64,000 nt of DNA from Algoriphagus sp. AK58 (GTDB lineage: Bacteria; Bacteroidota; Bacteroidia; Cytophagales; Cyclobacteriaceae), in the NCBI RefSeq assembly GCF_014324365.1, contig NZ_QEIG01000004.1:124001-188000 (forward strand), in the 5' to 3' direction. Made by a program: the position numbers and the translations under genes. How positions within the stretch are numbered: the first letter of the stretch is position 1; each line of letters opens with the position of its first letter. Under the pieces are notes generated by a model. It was not told where the DNA came from. It ran no database searches and saw only the letters and a program-made list of their open reading frames with translations. This document shows positions 26,978 to 35,410 of the stretch, one piece after another.

Positions 26978-28543
26978 ATGAATATCTTCCGCTACGGACA
27001 AGACACACTCACCGCTTCACTTGCACTTGGATTGGCAAGAAAAGAGATCAAAGGAATACTTAGTCCTGAAACCATTCGAAAAATCCAAGATTCTGCCGAA
27101 GCTGTAGAAAAAATCGCCCTAGGCGAAACTATCGTCTATGGGATCAATACGGGCTTTGGACCACTCTGCACCACCAAAATCTCAGCAGCAGACACCAAAA
27201 CCCTGCAGGAAAATCTCCTGAAAAGCCATGCAGTCGGAGTAGGCGAACCAGTCGATCTGGAAATCTCCAAACTGATGTTGGTACTGAAAATCCACGCCTT
27301 GGCACAAGGTTTTTCAGGAATCCGTTTGGAGACCATAGAACGGATTATCTGGATGCTGGAAAATGATATTGTTCCGGTGGTTCCGATTCAGGGTTCCGTA
27401 GGTGCGTCTGGAGATTTGGCTCCTCTTTCTCATTTGTTTTTGCCCTTGATCGGTTTGGGTAAAGTCCATTACCAGGAAAAAATAGAGCGGACCGATACAG
27501 TTTTGGCTCAATTCGACAAAAAACCGCTCCACCTAGGACCCAAGGAAGGTTTGGCTTTAATAAACGGAACCCAATTTATGGCTGCTCATGGAGTAAAAGT
27601 GGTGGAGCGACTGCACAACCTTCTAACTCATTCGAGCATCACGGGTGCGATGATGATCGAAGGGTTGATGGGTTCAGTAAAACCTTTTTCCTCCGAACTC
27701 CATCAACTCCGGCCCTATTCAGGCAACAAACACGTGGCACAGACCATCCTGAATCTATTGAAAGACTCAGAAATCGTTGCTTCGCATCTGCATTGTGCGC
27801 GAGTTCAGGATCCTTATTCCCTCCGATGCATGCCACAGGTTCATGGGGCAAGTTGGAATGCATATCTCCATCTGAAGGAAACTCTCGAAATCGAAATCAA
27901 TTCAGTGACGGACAATCCAGTAGTTTTTGATGAAACGCACACCATTTCCGGAGGCCACTTTCACGGACAGCCCATTGCATTACCCTTGGACTATGCTTGC
28001 CTAGCTGCATCCGAAATCGGAAATATTGCCGATCGCAGAATCTACCTTTCCATCGAAGGGGACACCCCGGGAGTTCCAAAACTTTTGCTCAAAGAAACCG
28101 GCCTCAACTCAGGATTGATGATCCCTCAGTACACCACAGCGGCTTTGGCTTCGGAAAATAAAGGCCTTTGTTTTCCTGCTTCGGCAGATTCTATTCCCAC
28201 TTCACTGGGACAGGAAGATCATGTCAGCATGGGAAGTATCAGTGCCAGAAAGGCCCTTCGTGTGATCGAAAACGTGGAAAAAATCCTCGGAATCGAATTA
28301 TTCTACGCCGCACAGGCAATGGACTACCACGCACCATTGAAGTCTGGTAAAATCATGACCGCCATTTACGAGCGGGTAAGAAGGGCTATTGATCCGGTGT
28401 TTTCTGATCGGATCTTGTACGAAGATATGGAGACAGCCATTGAGTTGGTGAAAAGCGGAGAGTTGGTAAGTCTAGCCAAAAAGGTGGCTGATCGGGAAGG
28501 ATTGGCTTTCGAAACGGAATGGAGTAAGATTTTTAACTATTAA
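26978..28543 (+). CDS. hutH: Histidine ammonia-lyase
   Basis: A 521-aa MIO-type ammonia-lyase that turns histidine into urocanate. The MIO triad Ala143-Ser144-Gly145 is in GSVGASGDLAPL, with active-site Tyr54 in VYGINTGFG. NSVTDNPVVF and SLGQEDHVSMGS are further family motifs. Histidine rather than phenylalanine/tyrosine specificity is inferred from the linked hutI, hutU and hutG. First gene of the plus-strand hut block, divergent from a LysR regulator; the gap to hutI carries a 93-bp inverted repeat. Confidence 0.96.
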   Translation: MNIFRYGQDTLTASLALGLARKEIKGILSPETIRKIQDSAEAVEKIALGETIVYGINTGFGPLCTTKISAADTKTLQENLLKSHAVGVGEPVDLEISKLMLVLKIHALAQGFSGIRLETIERIIWMLENDIVPVVPIQGSVGASGDLAPLSHLFLPLIGLGKVHYQEKIERTDTVLAQFDKKPLHLGPKEGLALINGTQFMAAHGVKVVERLHNLLTHSSITGAMMIEGLMGSVKPFSSELHQLRPYSGNKHVAQTILNLLKDSEIVASHLHCARVQDPYSLRCMPQVHGASWNAYLHLKETLEIEINSVTDNPVVFDETHTISGGHFHGQPIALPLDYACLAASEIGNIADRRIYLSIEGDTPGVPKLLLKETGLNSGLMIPQYTTAALASENKGLCFPASADSIPTSLGQEDHVSMGSISARKALRVIENVEKILGIELFYAAQAMDYHAPLKSGKIMTAIYERVRRAIDPVFSDRILYEDMETAIELVKSGELVSLAKKVADREGLAFETEWSKIFNY

Positions 28544-28545
28544 AA

Positions 28546-28638
28546 TTTCCCACAGATTGGCACAGAAAAAGCCACAGATCTTCACGGATTTTAAATCTGT
28601 GGCTATCTGTGATTTTTTCTAAGAAAATCTGTGGGAAA
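28546..28638. repeat. 93-bp inverted repeat between hutH and hutI
   Basis: Outer arms TTTCCCACAGATT (28546-28558) and AATCTGTGGGAAA (28626-28638) are perfect; inner words AGCCACAGAT and ATCTGTGGCT also pair. The whole gap folds into one long hairpin. It starts 3 bp after the hutH stop and ends 7 bp before the hutI ATG. Confidence 0.85.
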
Positions 28639-28645
28639 CAATAAC

Positions 28646-29878
28646 ATGAAAAAGCTAAAACTAATCGGCCCAATCACCCAAGTTTTGACCTTGGACCATC
28701 TCCCCCTCAAAGGAGCGCTGAAAGACGATCAATTGGAAATCATCGAGCAGGCAGGAATCCTGATCGAGGGTGAAAAAATCCTACAAGTTGGAAACTGGAA
28801 AACACTTCGCCCACAATTTCCAGAAGCGGAAATTTTTGGGTTGGAAGGTGACTATGTGGCCATGCCAGGAATGGTAGATTGCCACACCCACATCTGCTTT
28901 GGAGGATCGAGGGCCAAGGATTTTGCGATGCGAAATGCCGGAAAATCCTATCTCGAGATCGCCCAAGCCGGAGGAGGAATCTGGGATACGGTGACCCAAA
29001 GCCGAAAACTCAGCCCATCCGAATTGGCTAAAATCACTGCTAATCATGCCAATCGACACCTTTCCGAAGGAGTGACAACCATCGAAGTGAAAAGTGGGTA
29101 TGGACTTTCTATCGAGGAAGAACTGAAAATGCTTCGGGCGATTCAAGAGGCAAATCGATCCACTTCAGCCGATTTGGTCTCTACTTGCCTCGCTGCGCAC
29201 ATGAAGCCAAAGGATTTTTCAGGTTCGAATTCGGAGTATTTGTCAATGATTTCAAACGAGCTTTTCCCCATTCTGAAAAAAGAAAAGCTGACCAACCGAA
29301 TTGATGCCTTCGTGGAGAAAAGCGCTTTTTCCCCTGAAGAAATCGCGCCGTATTTCCAACATGCAAAAGAGCTAGGCTTTGACCTCACAGTTCATGCAGA
29401 TCAATTTTCAAAAGGTGGATCAAAAGTTGCCGTTGAATTTGGTGCTCGGTCGGCTGATCACTTGGAAGCCTCCGGAGACGAAGAAATCAAACTTTTAGCC
29501 CAATCAAACACCATTGCTGTCGCTCTTCCGGGTGCTTCCATCGGTTTGGGTTGTGCTTTTACTCCTGCTAGAAAACTCCTGGACCAAGGAGCCGCATTGG
29601 CCATTGCCTCCGACTGGAATCCGGGTTCGGCCCCGATGGGAGACTTGCTGGCGCAGGCTTCCATTTTGGCCACATTCGAAAAACTCAGCACCGCAGAGGT
29701 CTTGGCAGGAATTACTTTCCGAGCAGCGGCTGCCTTGGGATTGAATGATCGAGGAAAATTAAGCACTGGTCAATTGGCTGATTTTATCCTTTTTCCTACT
29801 TCGGATTATAGGGAGATTTTGTACCAGCAAGGGAAGATGAAGCCAGTAGAAGTGTGGAAGAATGGCCAAAGACAATAG
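28646..29878 (+). CDS. hutI: Imidazolonepropionase
   Basis: A 410-aa amidohydrolase hydrolysing 4-imidazolone-5-propionate to N-formiminoglutamate. Metal-binding His80 and His82 are in MVDCHTHICFGGSR; further ligands fit VHADQFS and SDWNPGSAPMG. The ATG at 28646 is preferred to an in-frame GTG at 28631 that lies inside the repeat. Third hut step; between hutH and hutU. Confidence 0.96.
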   Translation: MKKLKLIGPITQVLTLDHLPLKGALKDDQLEIIEQAGILIEGEKILQVGNWKTLRPQFPEAEIFGLEGDYVAMPGMVDCHTHICFGGSRAKDFAMRNAGKSYLEIAQAGGGIWDTVTQSRKLSPSELAKITANHANRHLSEGVTTIEVKSGYGLSIEEELKMLRAIQEANRSTSADLVSTCLAAHMKPKDFSGSNSEYLSMISNELFPILKKEKLTNRIDAFVEKSAFSPEEIAPYFQHAKELGFDLTVHADQFSKGGSKVAVEFGARSADHLEASGDEEIKLLAQSNTIAVALPGASIGLGCAFTPARKLLDQGAALAIASDWNPGSAPMGDLLAQASILATFEKLSTAEVLAGITFRAAAALGLNDRGKLSTGQLADFILFPTSDYREILYQQGKMKPVEVWKNGQRQ

Positions 29879-29900
29879 ACATTAGACACAAGACTTAAGA

Positions 29901-29962
29901 CCTGAAATCAGGCATTATAAAGTAGTTCATCTTCGTTAACCTGTACTGAGCGTAGTCGAAGT
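29901..29962. repeat. Repeat phrases between hutI and hutU
   Basis: Contains the palindrome CCTGAAATCAGG (29901-29912) and the motif CTGAGCGTAGTCGA (29946-29959). The latter is nearly identical (one difference) to CTGAGCGGAGTCGA inside menE at 35768. Upstream is a run of AGAC/TTAGAC words. Type differs from the other two hut-operon repeats. Confidence 0.5.
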
Positions 29963-29988
29963 ATCAAAAATCGTAATTGGTAAATACC

Positions 29989-32007
29989 ATGTCTTTTCAA
30001 GATCAAATCATACAAGGAATCCCTTCAGCGTTACCTCCAAAAAAACTGCGAAATACCGCTATTTCTCATGCGCCGAAGCGGAAGGATATTCTTTCTCCGG
30101 AGGAGAAAAAACTGGCTCTTCGAAATGCATTACGCTATTTCCCTAAAGAATGGCATCAGGAACTGGCTGTTGAATTTTTAGAAGAATTGAAGGAATACGG
30201 ACGAATCTACATGTATCGCTTCATGCCGGATTACCCCATGTATGCCCGGCCGATTTCCGAGTATCCTGCCAAATCCAAACAGGCCGCAGCGATCATGCTG
30301 ATGATCCAAAACAACCTAGACCCAACAGTTGCGCAGCATCCCGAGGAGCTAATCACTTACGGAGGAAACGGAGCCGTATTTCAGAATTGGGCGCAATACC
30401 TCCTGACCATGAAATACCTCGCGGAGATGACTGATGAGCAAACGCTCCATATGTATTCAGGGCATCCCATGGGACTTTTCCCTTCCTCTCCCGAGGCACC
30501 ACGGGTCATTGTCACCAATGGCATGATGATCCCAAACTACTCCAAACCGGATGATTGGGAGCGATTCAACGCCCTCGGAGTCACCCAATATGGTCAGATG
30601 ACGGCGGGTTCATACATGTATATCGGTCCTCAGGGAATCGTTCATGGCACCACAATCACAGTCATGAATGCCTTTCGCAAAAAATTGGGACCCGGTCAAT
30701 CGTCCAAAGGAAAGCTTTTCCTCACAGCCGGGCTGGGTGGCATGAGTGGCGCGCAGCCCAAAGCAGGGAATATTGCGGGTTGCGTGACCGTATGTGCGGA
30801 GGTCAATCCCGCTGCTGCCCGAAAACGATTCGAACAAGGTTGGGTAGATGAATTGATCGAAGACTTGGATCAATTGGTAGATCGGGTAAAAAAGGCAAAA
30901 TCAGAGGTAGAAGTGGTTTCCATCGCCTTTTTGGGCAATGTGGTAGAGGTTTGGGAGCGATTTGATTCCGAAAGTATCTTTGTTGAACTCGGGTCAGATC
31001 AGACTTCTCTTCATAATCCATGGGCAGGTGGCTACTACCCTGTTGAGCTTACTTTCGAAGAATCTAATCAACTGATGGCAGAAAATCCGGGAGCTTTCAA
31101 AGCAAAAGTTCAGGAATCTCTTCGTAGACAGGCCGCTGCGATCAATCGGCACGCAGCCAAAGGAACTTACTTTTTTGATTATGGCAATGCCTTTTTGCTC
31201 GAAGCCTCAAGGGCCGGTGCTGAGGTCATGGCTGAAAATGGAATCGACTTTCGATACCCTAGCTATGTGCAGGATATCTTGGGACCGATGTGCTTTGATT
31301 ATGGATTCGGGCCATTCCGCTGGGTTTGTACTTCTGGAAAGACCGAAGACCTACAAAAAACCGATCTGATTGCTGCTTCAGTTTTGAAGGAACTTATGAT
31401 AAATGCCCCTGCATCCATTTCCCAACAAATGCAGGATAACCTCACCTGGATTGAGGAAGCCGAGAAAAACAAATTGGTGGTGGGTTCACAGGCGAGAATT
31501 CTCTATGCCGATGCGGAAGGTCGGGCGAAAATCGCAGATGCTTTCAATCAAGCCATTGCATCCGGTGAAATCTCAGCCCCGATTGTCTTGGGCAGAGATC
31601 ATCATGACGTGAGCGGAACCGATTCCCCCTATCGGGAAACGAGCAATATCTATGATGGGAGTCGATTTACGGCCGATATGGCCATCCACAATGTGATTGG
31701 AGACTCCTTCCGGGGCGCCACTTGGGTATCCATCCACAACGGTGGCGGAGTCGGCTGGGGTGAGGTGATCAATGGTGGATTTGGGCTGGTTTTGGACGGA
31801 AGTCAAGAGGCTGAAAGAAGGCTAAAATCCATGCTTTTCTATGATGTGAACAATGGAATTGCCCGAAGAGCCTGGGCGAGAAATTCAGGTTCGATGGAAG
31901 CGATTCAGCGAGAAATGGACCGGACTCCGGGATTGAAAGTGACTGTGCCTGAATTGGTGGATGATGAAATTCTTTCCAAAATGCAATTCAAAGGAAACAA
32001 AAATTGA
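29989..32007 (+). CDS. hutU: Urocanate hydratase, long form
   Basis: A 672-aa urocanase converting urocanate to imidazolonepropionate using tightly bound NAD. Motifs: MYSGHPMGLFPS, GGMSGAQPKAGNIAGC (the usual bacterial short form has GGMGGAQP), and GRDHHDVSGTDSPYRETS near the C-terminus. It is about 110 residues longer than the usual bacterial enzyme and resembles the long urocanases. ATG at 29989 preferred over an in-frame TTG at 29977. Second enzymatic step of the pathway, third gene in order. Confidence 0.96.
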   Translation: MSFQDQIIQGIPSALPPKKLRNTAISHAPKRKDILSPEEKKLALRNALRYFPKEWHQELAVEFLEELKEYGRIYMYRFMPDYPMYARPISEYPAKSKQAAAIMLMIQNNLDPTVAQHPEELITYGGNGAVFQNWAQYLLTMKYLAEMTDEQTLHMYSGHPMGLFPSSPEAPRVIVTNGMMIPNYSKPDDWERFNALGVTQYGQMTAGSYMYIGPQGIVHGTTITVMNAFRKKLGPGQSSKGKLFLTAGLGGMSGAQPKAGNIAGCVTVCAEVNPAAARKRFEQGWVDELIEDLDQLVDRVKKAKSEVEVVSIAFLGNVVEVWERFDSESIFVELGSDQTSLHNPWAGGYYPVELTFEESNQLMAENPGAFKAKVQESLRRQAAAINRHAAKGTYFFDYGNAFLLEASRAGAEVMAENGIDFRYPSYVQDILGPMCFDYGFGPFRWVCTSGKTEDLQKTDLIAASVLKELMINAPASISQQMQDNLTWIEEAEKNKLVVGSQARILYADAEGRAKIADAFNQAIASGEISAPIVLGRDHHDVSGTDSPYRETSNIYDGSRFTADMAIHNVIGDSFRGATWVSIHNGGGVGWGEVINGGFGLVLDGSQEAERRLKSMLFYDVNNGIARRAWARNSGSMEAIQREMDRTPGLKVTVPELVDDEILSKMQFKGNKN

Positions 32008-32045
32008 AAAGGTTAAATCGATATATTTGATTAAACATCAATCCT

Positions 32046-32228
32046 ATGTTGACAAAAGCCAAAGTTGTCAAACAACTTGAAAAATTACCTGAAGAATTCA
32101 CTTTGGATCAATTGGTTGACCAATTAATCCTGATTCAAAAAATTGAAAAAGGGCTAAAAGACTCAGAAGAGGGGAAGGTCATATCTGAAGAAGAATTAGA
32201 CAGTGAAATAGAAAAATGGTTCAAATAA
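32046..32228 (+). CDS. Antitoxin-like small protein
   Basis: A 60-aa, strongly acidic, helical protein with a Lys-rich N-terminus (LTKAKVVKQLEKLPEEF) and EEELDSEIEKWF at the end. Size, charge and the 13-bp overlap with a downstream ParE/RelE-like toxin frame mark it as the antitoxin of a type II system. No ribbon-helix-helix motif is obvious, so DNA binding is uncertain. It sits 38 bp after hutU. Confidence 0.75.
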   Translation: MLTKAKVVKQLEKLPEEFTLDQLVDQLILIQKIEKGLKDSEEGKVISEEELDSEIEKWFK

Positions 32229-32546
32229 AATGGACTGATCAAGCTGTTTTAGATTTGAAAGCAATCGCCCTATACATCAGTAGGGATTCAAAAAAAATAT
32301 GCGAAAATTCAAGTTCAAAAAATCAAAGAAAGAACCCAAATTCTCAAGAGATACCCTTATTCTGGCCAAATAGTTACATTTTTCAATCTTAAAGATATCC
32401 GGCAACTCGTGGTTGGGTCATACATCATCATATACAAAATAATCAATGAAACTCAGATTGATATTTTGACTATTCATCATAGTTCAAGAGACCTTGGCTC
32501 GAGAGAAATAGAGATCCAAAATCTTAAAACCGGTTTAGTTGCCTAA
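32216..32546 (+). pseudogene. ParE/RelE-like toxin, frameshifted in an A8 tract
   Basis: Starting at ATG 32216 the frame reads MVQIKWTDQAVLDLKAIALY then ISRDSKK, a typical ParE N-terminus, then enters A8 at 32290-32297 and shifts; the literal frame ends at 32390-32392 after 58 aa. With one A removed, translation continues through RYPYSGQIVTFFNLKD, IRQLVVGSYIIIYKI and ETQIDILTIHHSSRDL to a TAA at 32544-32546, giving a full-length toxin of about 110 aa. The intact downstream frame argues for a recent or reversible change: loss of function, phase variation, slippage during expression, or a sequencing error. Confidence 0.82.
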
Positions 32547-32584
32547 AACTTTTCAACAATTTTAAACTTAGGTCTACCTAGAAA

Positions 32585-33214
32585 TCAACTTTCCTCAAAA
32601 ACCTCCTCCAAAGCCAGTTCAAATCCGGGAAGTACAGTGGATGTTACTTTTTGACCTGTAGTAAAAAGCCGCGAAGGCTGATAGACCCCATTCACCAACA
32701 CATTGATCTGAAGGGTATTTTCTACAGGGTGAATAATCCAATATTCCTTCACTCCAAACTCCTGATAGAGCTCGTATTTTTCCTGTAATTCCGTTGTATT
32801 ATTTCCTTTCGATAAAATTTCGATAATCAAATCCGGAGAGCCAAAACATCCCCTTTCATCAAGTTTAATTGGGTCCAAAATCAAACAAATATCCGGCTGA
32901 ACAACCGTAACTATTTTTCCATCTTCATTCGCTCCGCCAAATCGAACATCGAAAGGAGCATAGTAAAGTTCACCTGTCCCTTTGGTAAGCGATTTATTGA
33001 TCTGTAAAAAAAATTTTAACAGAATTTCTTGATGCCTAGTTCCTGGAAATGGTGGTTTGACGAAAACCCTTCCTTTTATCAACTCCACAATTTCCTCAAA
33101 ATCCCATGTCAAATAATCAGCATAGCTGTATCCAGGAAAGGAAGAATCAGGCAGCTTAAACCTTGTCAAGTCAATTTTTTCCTTTTGTGGAATTCGGTTG
33201 TATTTTACCTCCAT
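32585..33214 (-). CDS. Uma2 family (DUF820) putative endonuclease
   Basis: A 209-aa protein of the Uma2/DUF820 family, which has a PD-(D/E)XK nuclease fold. The core is visible as VVQPDICLILD and GSPDLIIEILSKGN, followed by ELYQEFGVKEYWIIHP. The family is abundant in cyanobacteria and some Bacteroidota, often in multiple copies near mobile or accessory genes; no function is established. It lies on the opposite strand between the toxin remnant and hutG. Confidence 0.9.
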   Translation of the reverse strand: MEVKYNRIPQKEKIDLTRFKLPDSSFPGYSYADYLTWDFEEIVELIKGRVFVKPPFPGTRHQEILLKFFLQINKSLTKGTGELYYAPFDVRFGGANEDGKIVTVVQPDICLILDPIKLDERGCFGSPDLIIEILSKGNNTTELQEKYELYQEFGVKEYWIIHPVENTLQINVLVNGVYQPSRLFTTGQKVTSTVLPGFELALEEVFEES

Positions 33215-33292
33215 ACTGAGTTGATGTCAAAGAAATTAACAACAAGTTTCCTTAAGTTAGAGTAAAAACCACAAGACTCAAATCGAAAACCT

Positions 33293-34249
33293 ATGAACCT
33301 TCACCAAAACCCTTCTCCCTATCACTGGTCCGGTCGAAAATCCGATCAACTCGACTATTGGCATCAAGCGGTGCAAACCATCTCCAACTTGAACCTTGTT
33401 CAAACCACGGAAAAGAAAGTGGGAATACTTGGCTATGCAGGTGAAGAAGGTGTGATCCGAAATCAAGGCCGTCTCGGAACCTTAGAAGGTCCTGCCGCTA
33501 TCCGTAAAATGCTGGGTTCGGTGGCCTATCACCTTCCCGAAAATCTACCGCTTCTGGATTACGGAGATATTTTCACCATTAATCAAGATTTGGAGGCCTC
33601 ACATGTGGCTATCTCTCAAATCACCCTTGATCTGCTTAAAAGCCATCACTTCCCTGTCCTGATTGGAGGCGGTCATGACTTAGCCTATGCCCATGGCCGA
33701 GGAGTGCAGCAATACATTTCTGAAAAAGGCGAAAAACTCGGAATCATCAATTTGGATGCACACTTTGACCTGAGACCCTTGGCAGATGGCAAAGCCCACT
33801 CCGGTTCGCCTTTCCTTCAATTGGCCCAAGAATTTCCGAATAACTTCCATTACCTGGCCTTGGGTATTCAGCGGGCAGCCAACCCCAAATCACTCTTCCA
33901 GACAGCTGAAAAACTAAACGCCCGATACCTAGTCATGGAAGACTTTCGACTCAACAATTGGGAGTACATCGAGGAACAAATCATCTGGTTTTTAGACTCG
34001 GTCAACAAGGTGTATCTGAGCATTGACCTGGATGGATTTTCTTCCGCTTTTGCACCCGGAGTGTCTGCCCCATCCCCCATGGGTTTTAATCCTCAGATCG
34101 CTTTCAAGGTCTTTGAACTGATCGCCAAAAGCAAAAAATTGATCAGCTTGGATGTGGTCGAACTCAACCCTAAATACGATCAGGACAATGCGACGGCAAG
34201 GCTCGCGGCAAGGGCAATTGAGTATATTTTGAGGAAGGTTTTTGGGTGA
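33293..34249 (+). CDS. hutG: Formimidoylglutamase
   Basis: A 318-aa arginase-fold hydrolase that splits N-formimino-glutamate into glutamate and formamide. All six Mn ligands are seen: His128 (GGGHD), Asp155, His157 and Asp159 (LDAHFD), Asp245 and Asp247 (SIDLDGF). HutG is preferred over arginase or agmatinase because hutH, hutI and hutU lie just upstream. It has been separated from them by the toxin-antitoxin/Uma2 insert and so may need its own promoter. A perfect hairpin terminator follows. Confidence 0.93.
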   Translation: MNLHQNPSPYHWSGRKSDQLDYWHQAVQTISNLNLVQTTEKKVGILGYAGEEGVIRNQGRLGTLEGPAAIRKMLGSVAYHLPENLPLLDYGDIFTINQDLEASHVAISQITLDLLKSHHFPVLIGGGHDLAYAHGRGVQQYISEKGEKLGIINLDAHFDLRPLADGKAHSGSPFLQLAQEFPNNFHYLALGIQRAANPKSLFQTAEKLNARYLVMEDFRLNNWEYIEEQIIWFLDSVNKVYLSIDLDGFSSAFAPGVSAPSPMGFNPQIAFKVFELIAKSKKLISLDVVELNPKYDQDNATARLAARAIEYILRKVFG

Positions 34250-34262
34250 AAACTTTGGTTGT

Positions 34263-34289
34263 GCTGCTTCTCCAGAAGCAGCATTTTTT
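34263..34289 (+). terminator. Terminator of hutG
   Basis: Perfect stem GCTGCTTCT/AGAAGCAGC (extendable by one pair) with a 2-nt loop followed by ATTTTTT, 13 bp after the hutG stop. Its sequence is the CTGCTTCTCCAGAA word of the composite repeat at 8891. Confidence 0.85.
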
Positions 34290-34304
34290 GATTTGAAGTG
34301 CAAG

Positions 34305-34412
34305 TCCTGCTTTCGGAAAAGCAGGATAGCAAACGGGAAAAATGAGAGTCCTGCTTTAAGAAAGGGAGAACAAATAGGAAAAATTAAGGGTCCTAATTCT
34401 GGAGAAGCAGGA
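34305..34412. repeat. Composite repeat pieces, third locus
   Basis: Contains the hairpin with arms TCCTGCTTT/AAAAGCAGGA (34305-34326) identical to those at 8934 and 9108, a degraded copy (GTCCTGCTTTAAGAAA, 34349 on), and CTGGAGAAGCAGGAC (about 34399-34413), the reverse complement of GTCCTGCTTCTCCAG. Confidence 0.75.
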
Positions 34413-34431
34413 CATCACAAACGGAGAAAAA

Positions 34432-34466
34432 AGAGGCTGAATTTTTCGAATTCAGCCTCTTTTTTT
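34432..34466. terminator. Bidirectional terminator between repeats and menB
   Basis: Perfect 12-bp stem AGAGGCTGAATT/AATTCAGCCTCT with a 5-nt loop and T runs on both strands. It lies 13 bp past the menB stop on the minus strand. Confidence 0.9.
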
Positions 34467-34478
34467 ACTTGAAATAGA

Positions 34479-35315
34479 TTATGGTATCCATTTGATATTC
34501 TTGAAGTTTGGCTTTCTCTTTTCAAGAAATGCATTACGCCCTTCTTTAGCCTCCTCGGTCATGTATGCAAGGCGAGTTGCCTCTCCTGCAAAGACCTGTT
34601 GACCGACCATTCCATCGTCGGTTAGGTTCATCGCGAACTTGAGCATTTTAATCGAAGTAGGTGACTTGGCAAGGATCTCTTGAGCCCATTCATAGGCGGT
34701 ATCTTCCAATTCGGCATGTGGTATCACGGCATTGACCATTCCCATATCGAAGGCATCCTGGGCAGAATAATTTCGGCCCAAAAAGAAGATCTCTCTCGCC
34801 TTTTTCTGTCCGACCATTTTGGCCAAATAAGCCGAACCATACCCCCCGTCAAAGCTAGTCACATCGGCATCCGTCTGCTTGAAAATCGCATGCTCTTTAC
34901 TCGCCAAAGTCAGGTCACACACCACATGCAAACTGTGCCCACCTCCTACTGCCCAGCCTGGAACTACGGCGATTACCACCTTTGGCATGAAGCGAATCAG
35001 ACGCTGAACCTCTAGGATATTCAATCGATGATAGCCATCCTCACCCACGTAGCCTTGATGACCTCTAGCACGCTGATCTCCTCCGGAACAAAATGCCCAA
35101 CCCCCATCTTTCGGAGAAGGTCCTTCCCCGGACAGCAAAACCACTCCGATAGAAGTATCTTCTTGCGCATCGTAAAAGGCATCATAAAGTTCGGCAGTGG
35201 TTTTTGGACGAAAGGCATTTCGGACTTCGGGGCGATTGAAGGCGATTCTAGCCACGCCATTGCATTTTTTGTAGGTGATATCTTCGTATTCTTTGGCAGT
35301 AATCCAGTTGATCAT
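34479..35315 (-). CDS. menB: 1,4-dihydroxy-2-naphthoyl-CoA synthase
   Basis: A 278-aa crotonase-fold enzyme that cyclises o-succinylbenzoyl-CoA in menaquinone synthesis. Motifs: FNRPEVRNAFRPKT, FCSGGDQRARG, GWAVGGGHSLH (oxyanion hole) and DADVTSFDGGYGSAYLA, the last being diagnostic of MenB versus other crotonases; the C-terminus FLEKRKPNFKNIKWIP is also typical. It diverges from menE with 95 bp between starts, and the rest of the men genes are 12 kb away. Confidence 0.97.
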   Translation of the reverse strand: MINWITAKEYEDITYKKCNGVARIAFNRPEVRNAFRPKTTAELYDAFYDAQEDTSIGVVLLSGEGPSPKDGGWAFCSGGDQRARGHQGYVGEDGYHRLNILEVQRLIRFMPKVVIAVVPGWAVGGGHSLHVVCDLTLASKEHAIFKQTDADVTSFDGGYGSAYLAKMVGQKKAREIFFLGRNYSAQDAFDMGMVNAVIPHAELEDTAYEWAQEILAKSPTSIKMLKFAMNLTDDGMVGQQVFAGEATRLAYMTEEAKEGRNAFLEKRKPNFKNIKWIP

Positions 35316-35410
35316 GATCGTTTGGTTTAAAAATCACATTTTTGTGCAAGTTAACCCTCTCCTGCGGAATTTGTTACTTGGATAAACGCTTTCTAACCGC
35401 TTCCCAAACT

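Noticed and set aside
26978-28543. Phenylalanine or tyrosine ammonia-lyase
   Set aside because: The linked hutI, hutU and hutG make histidine the far more likely substrate.
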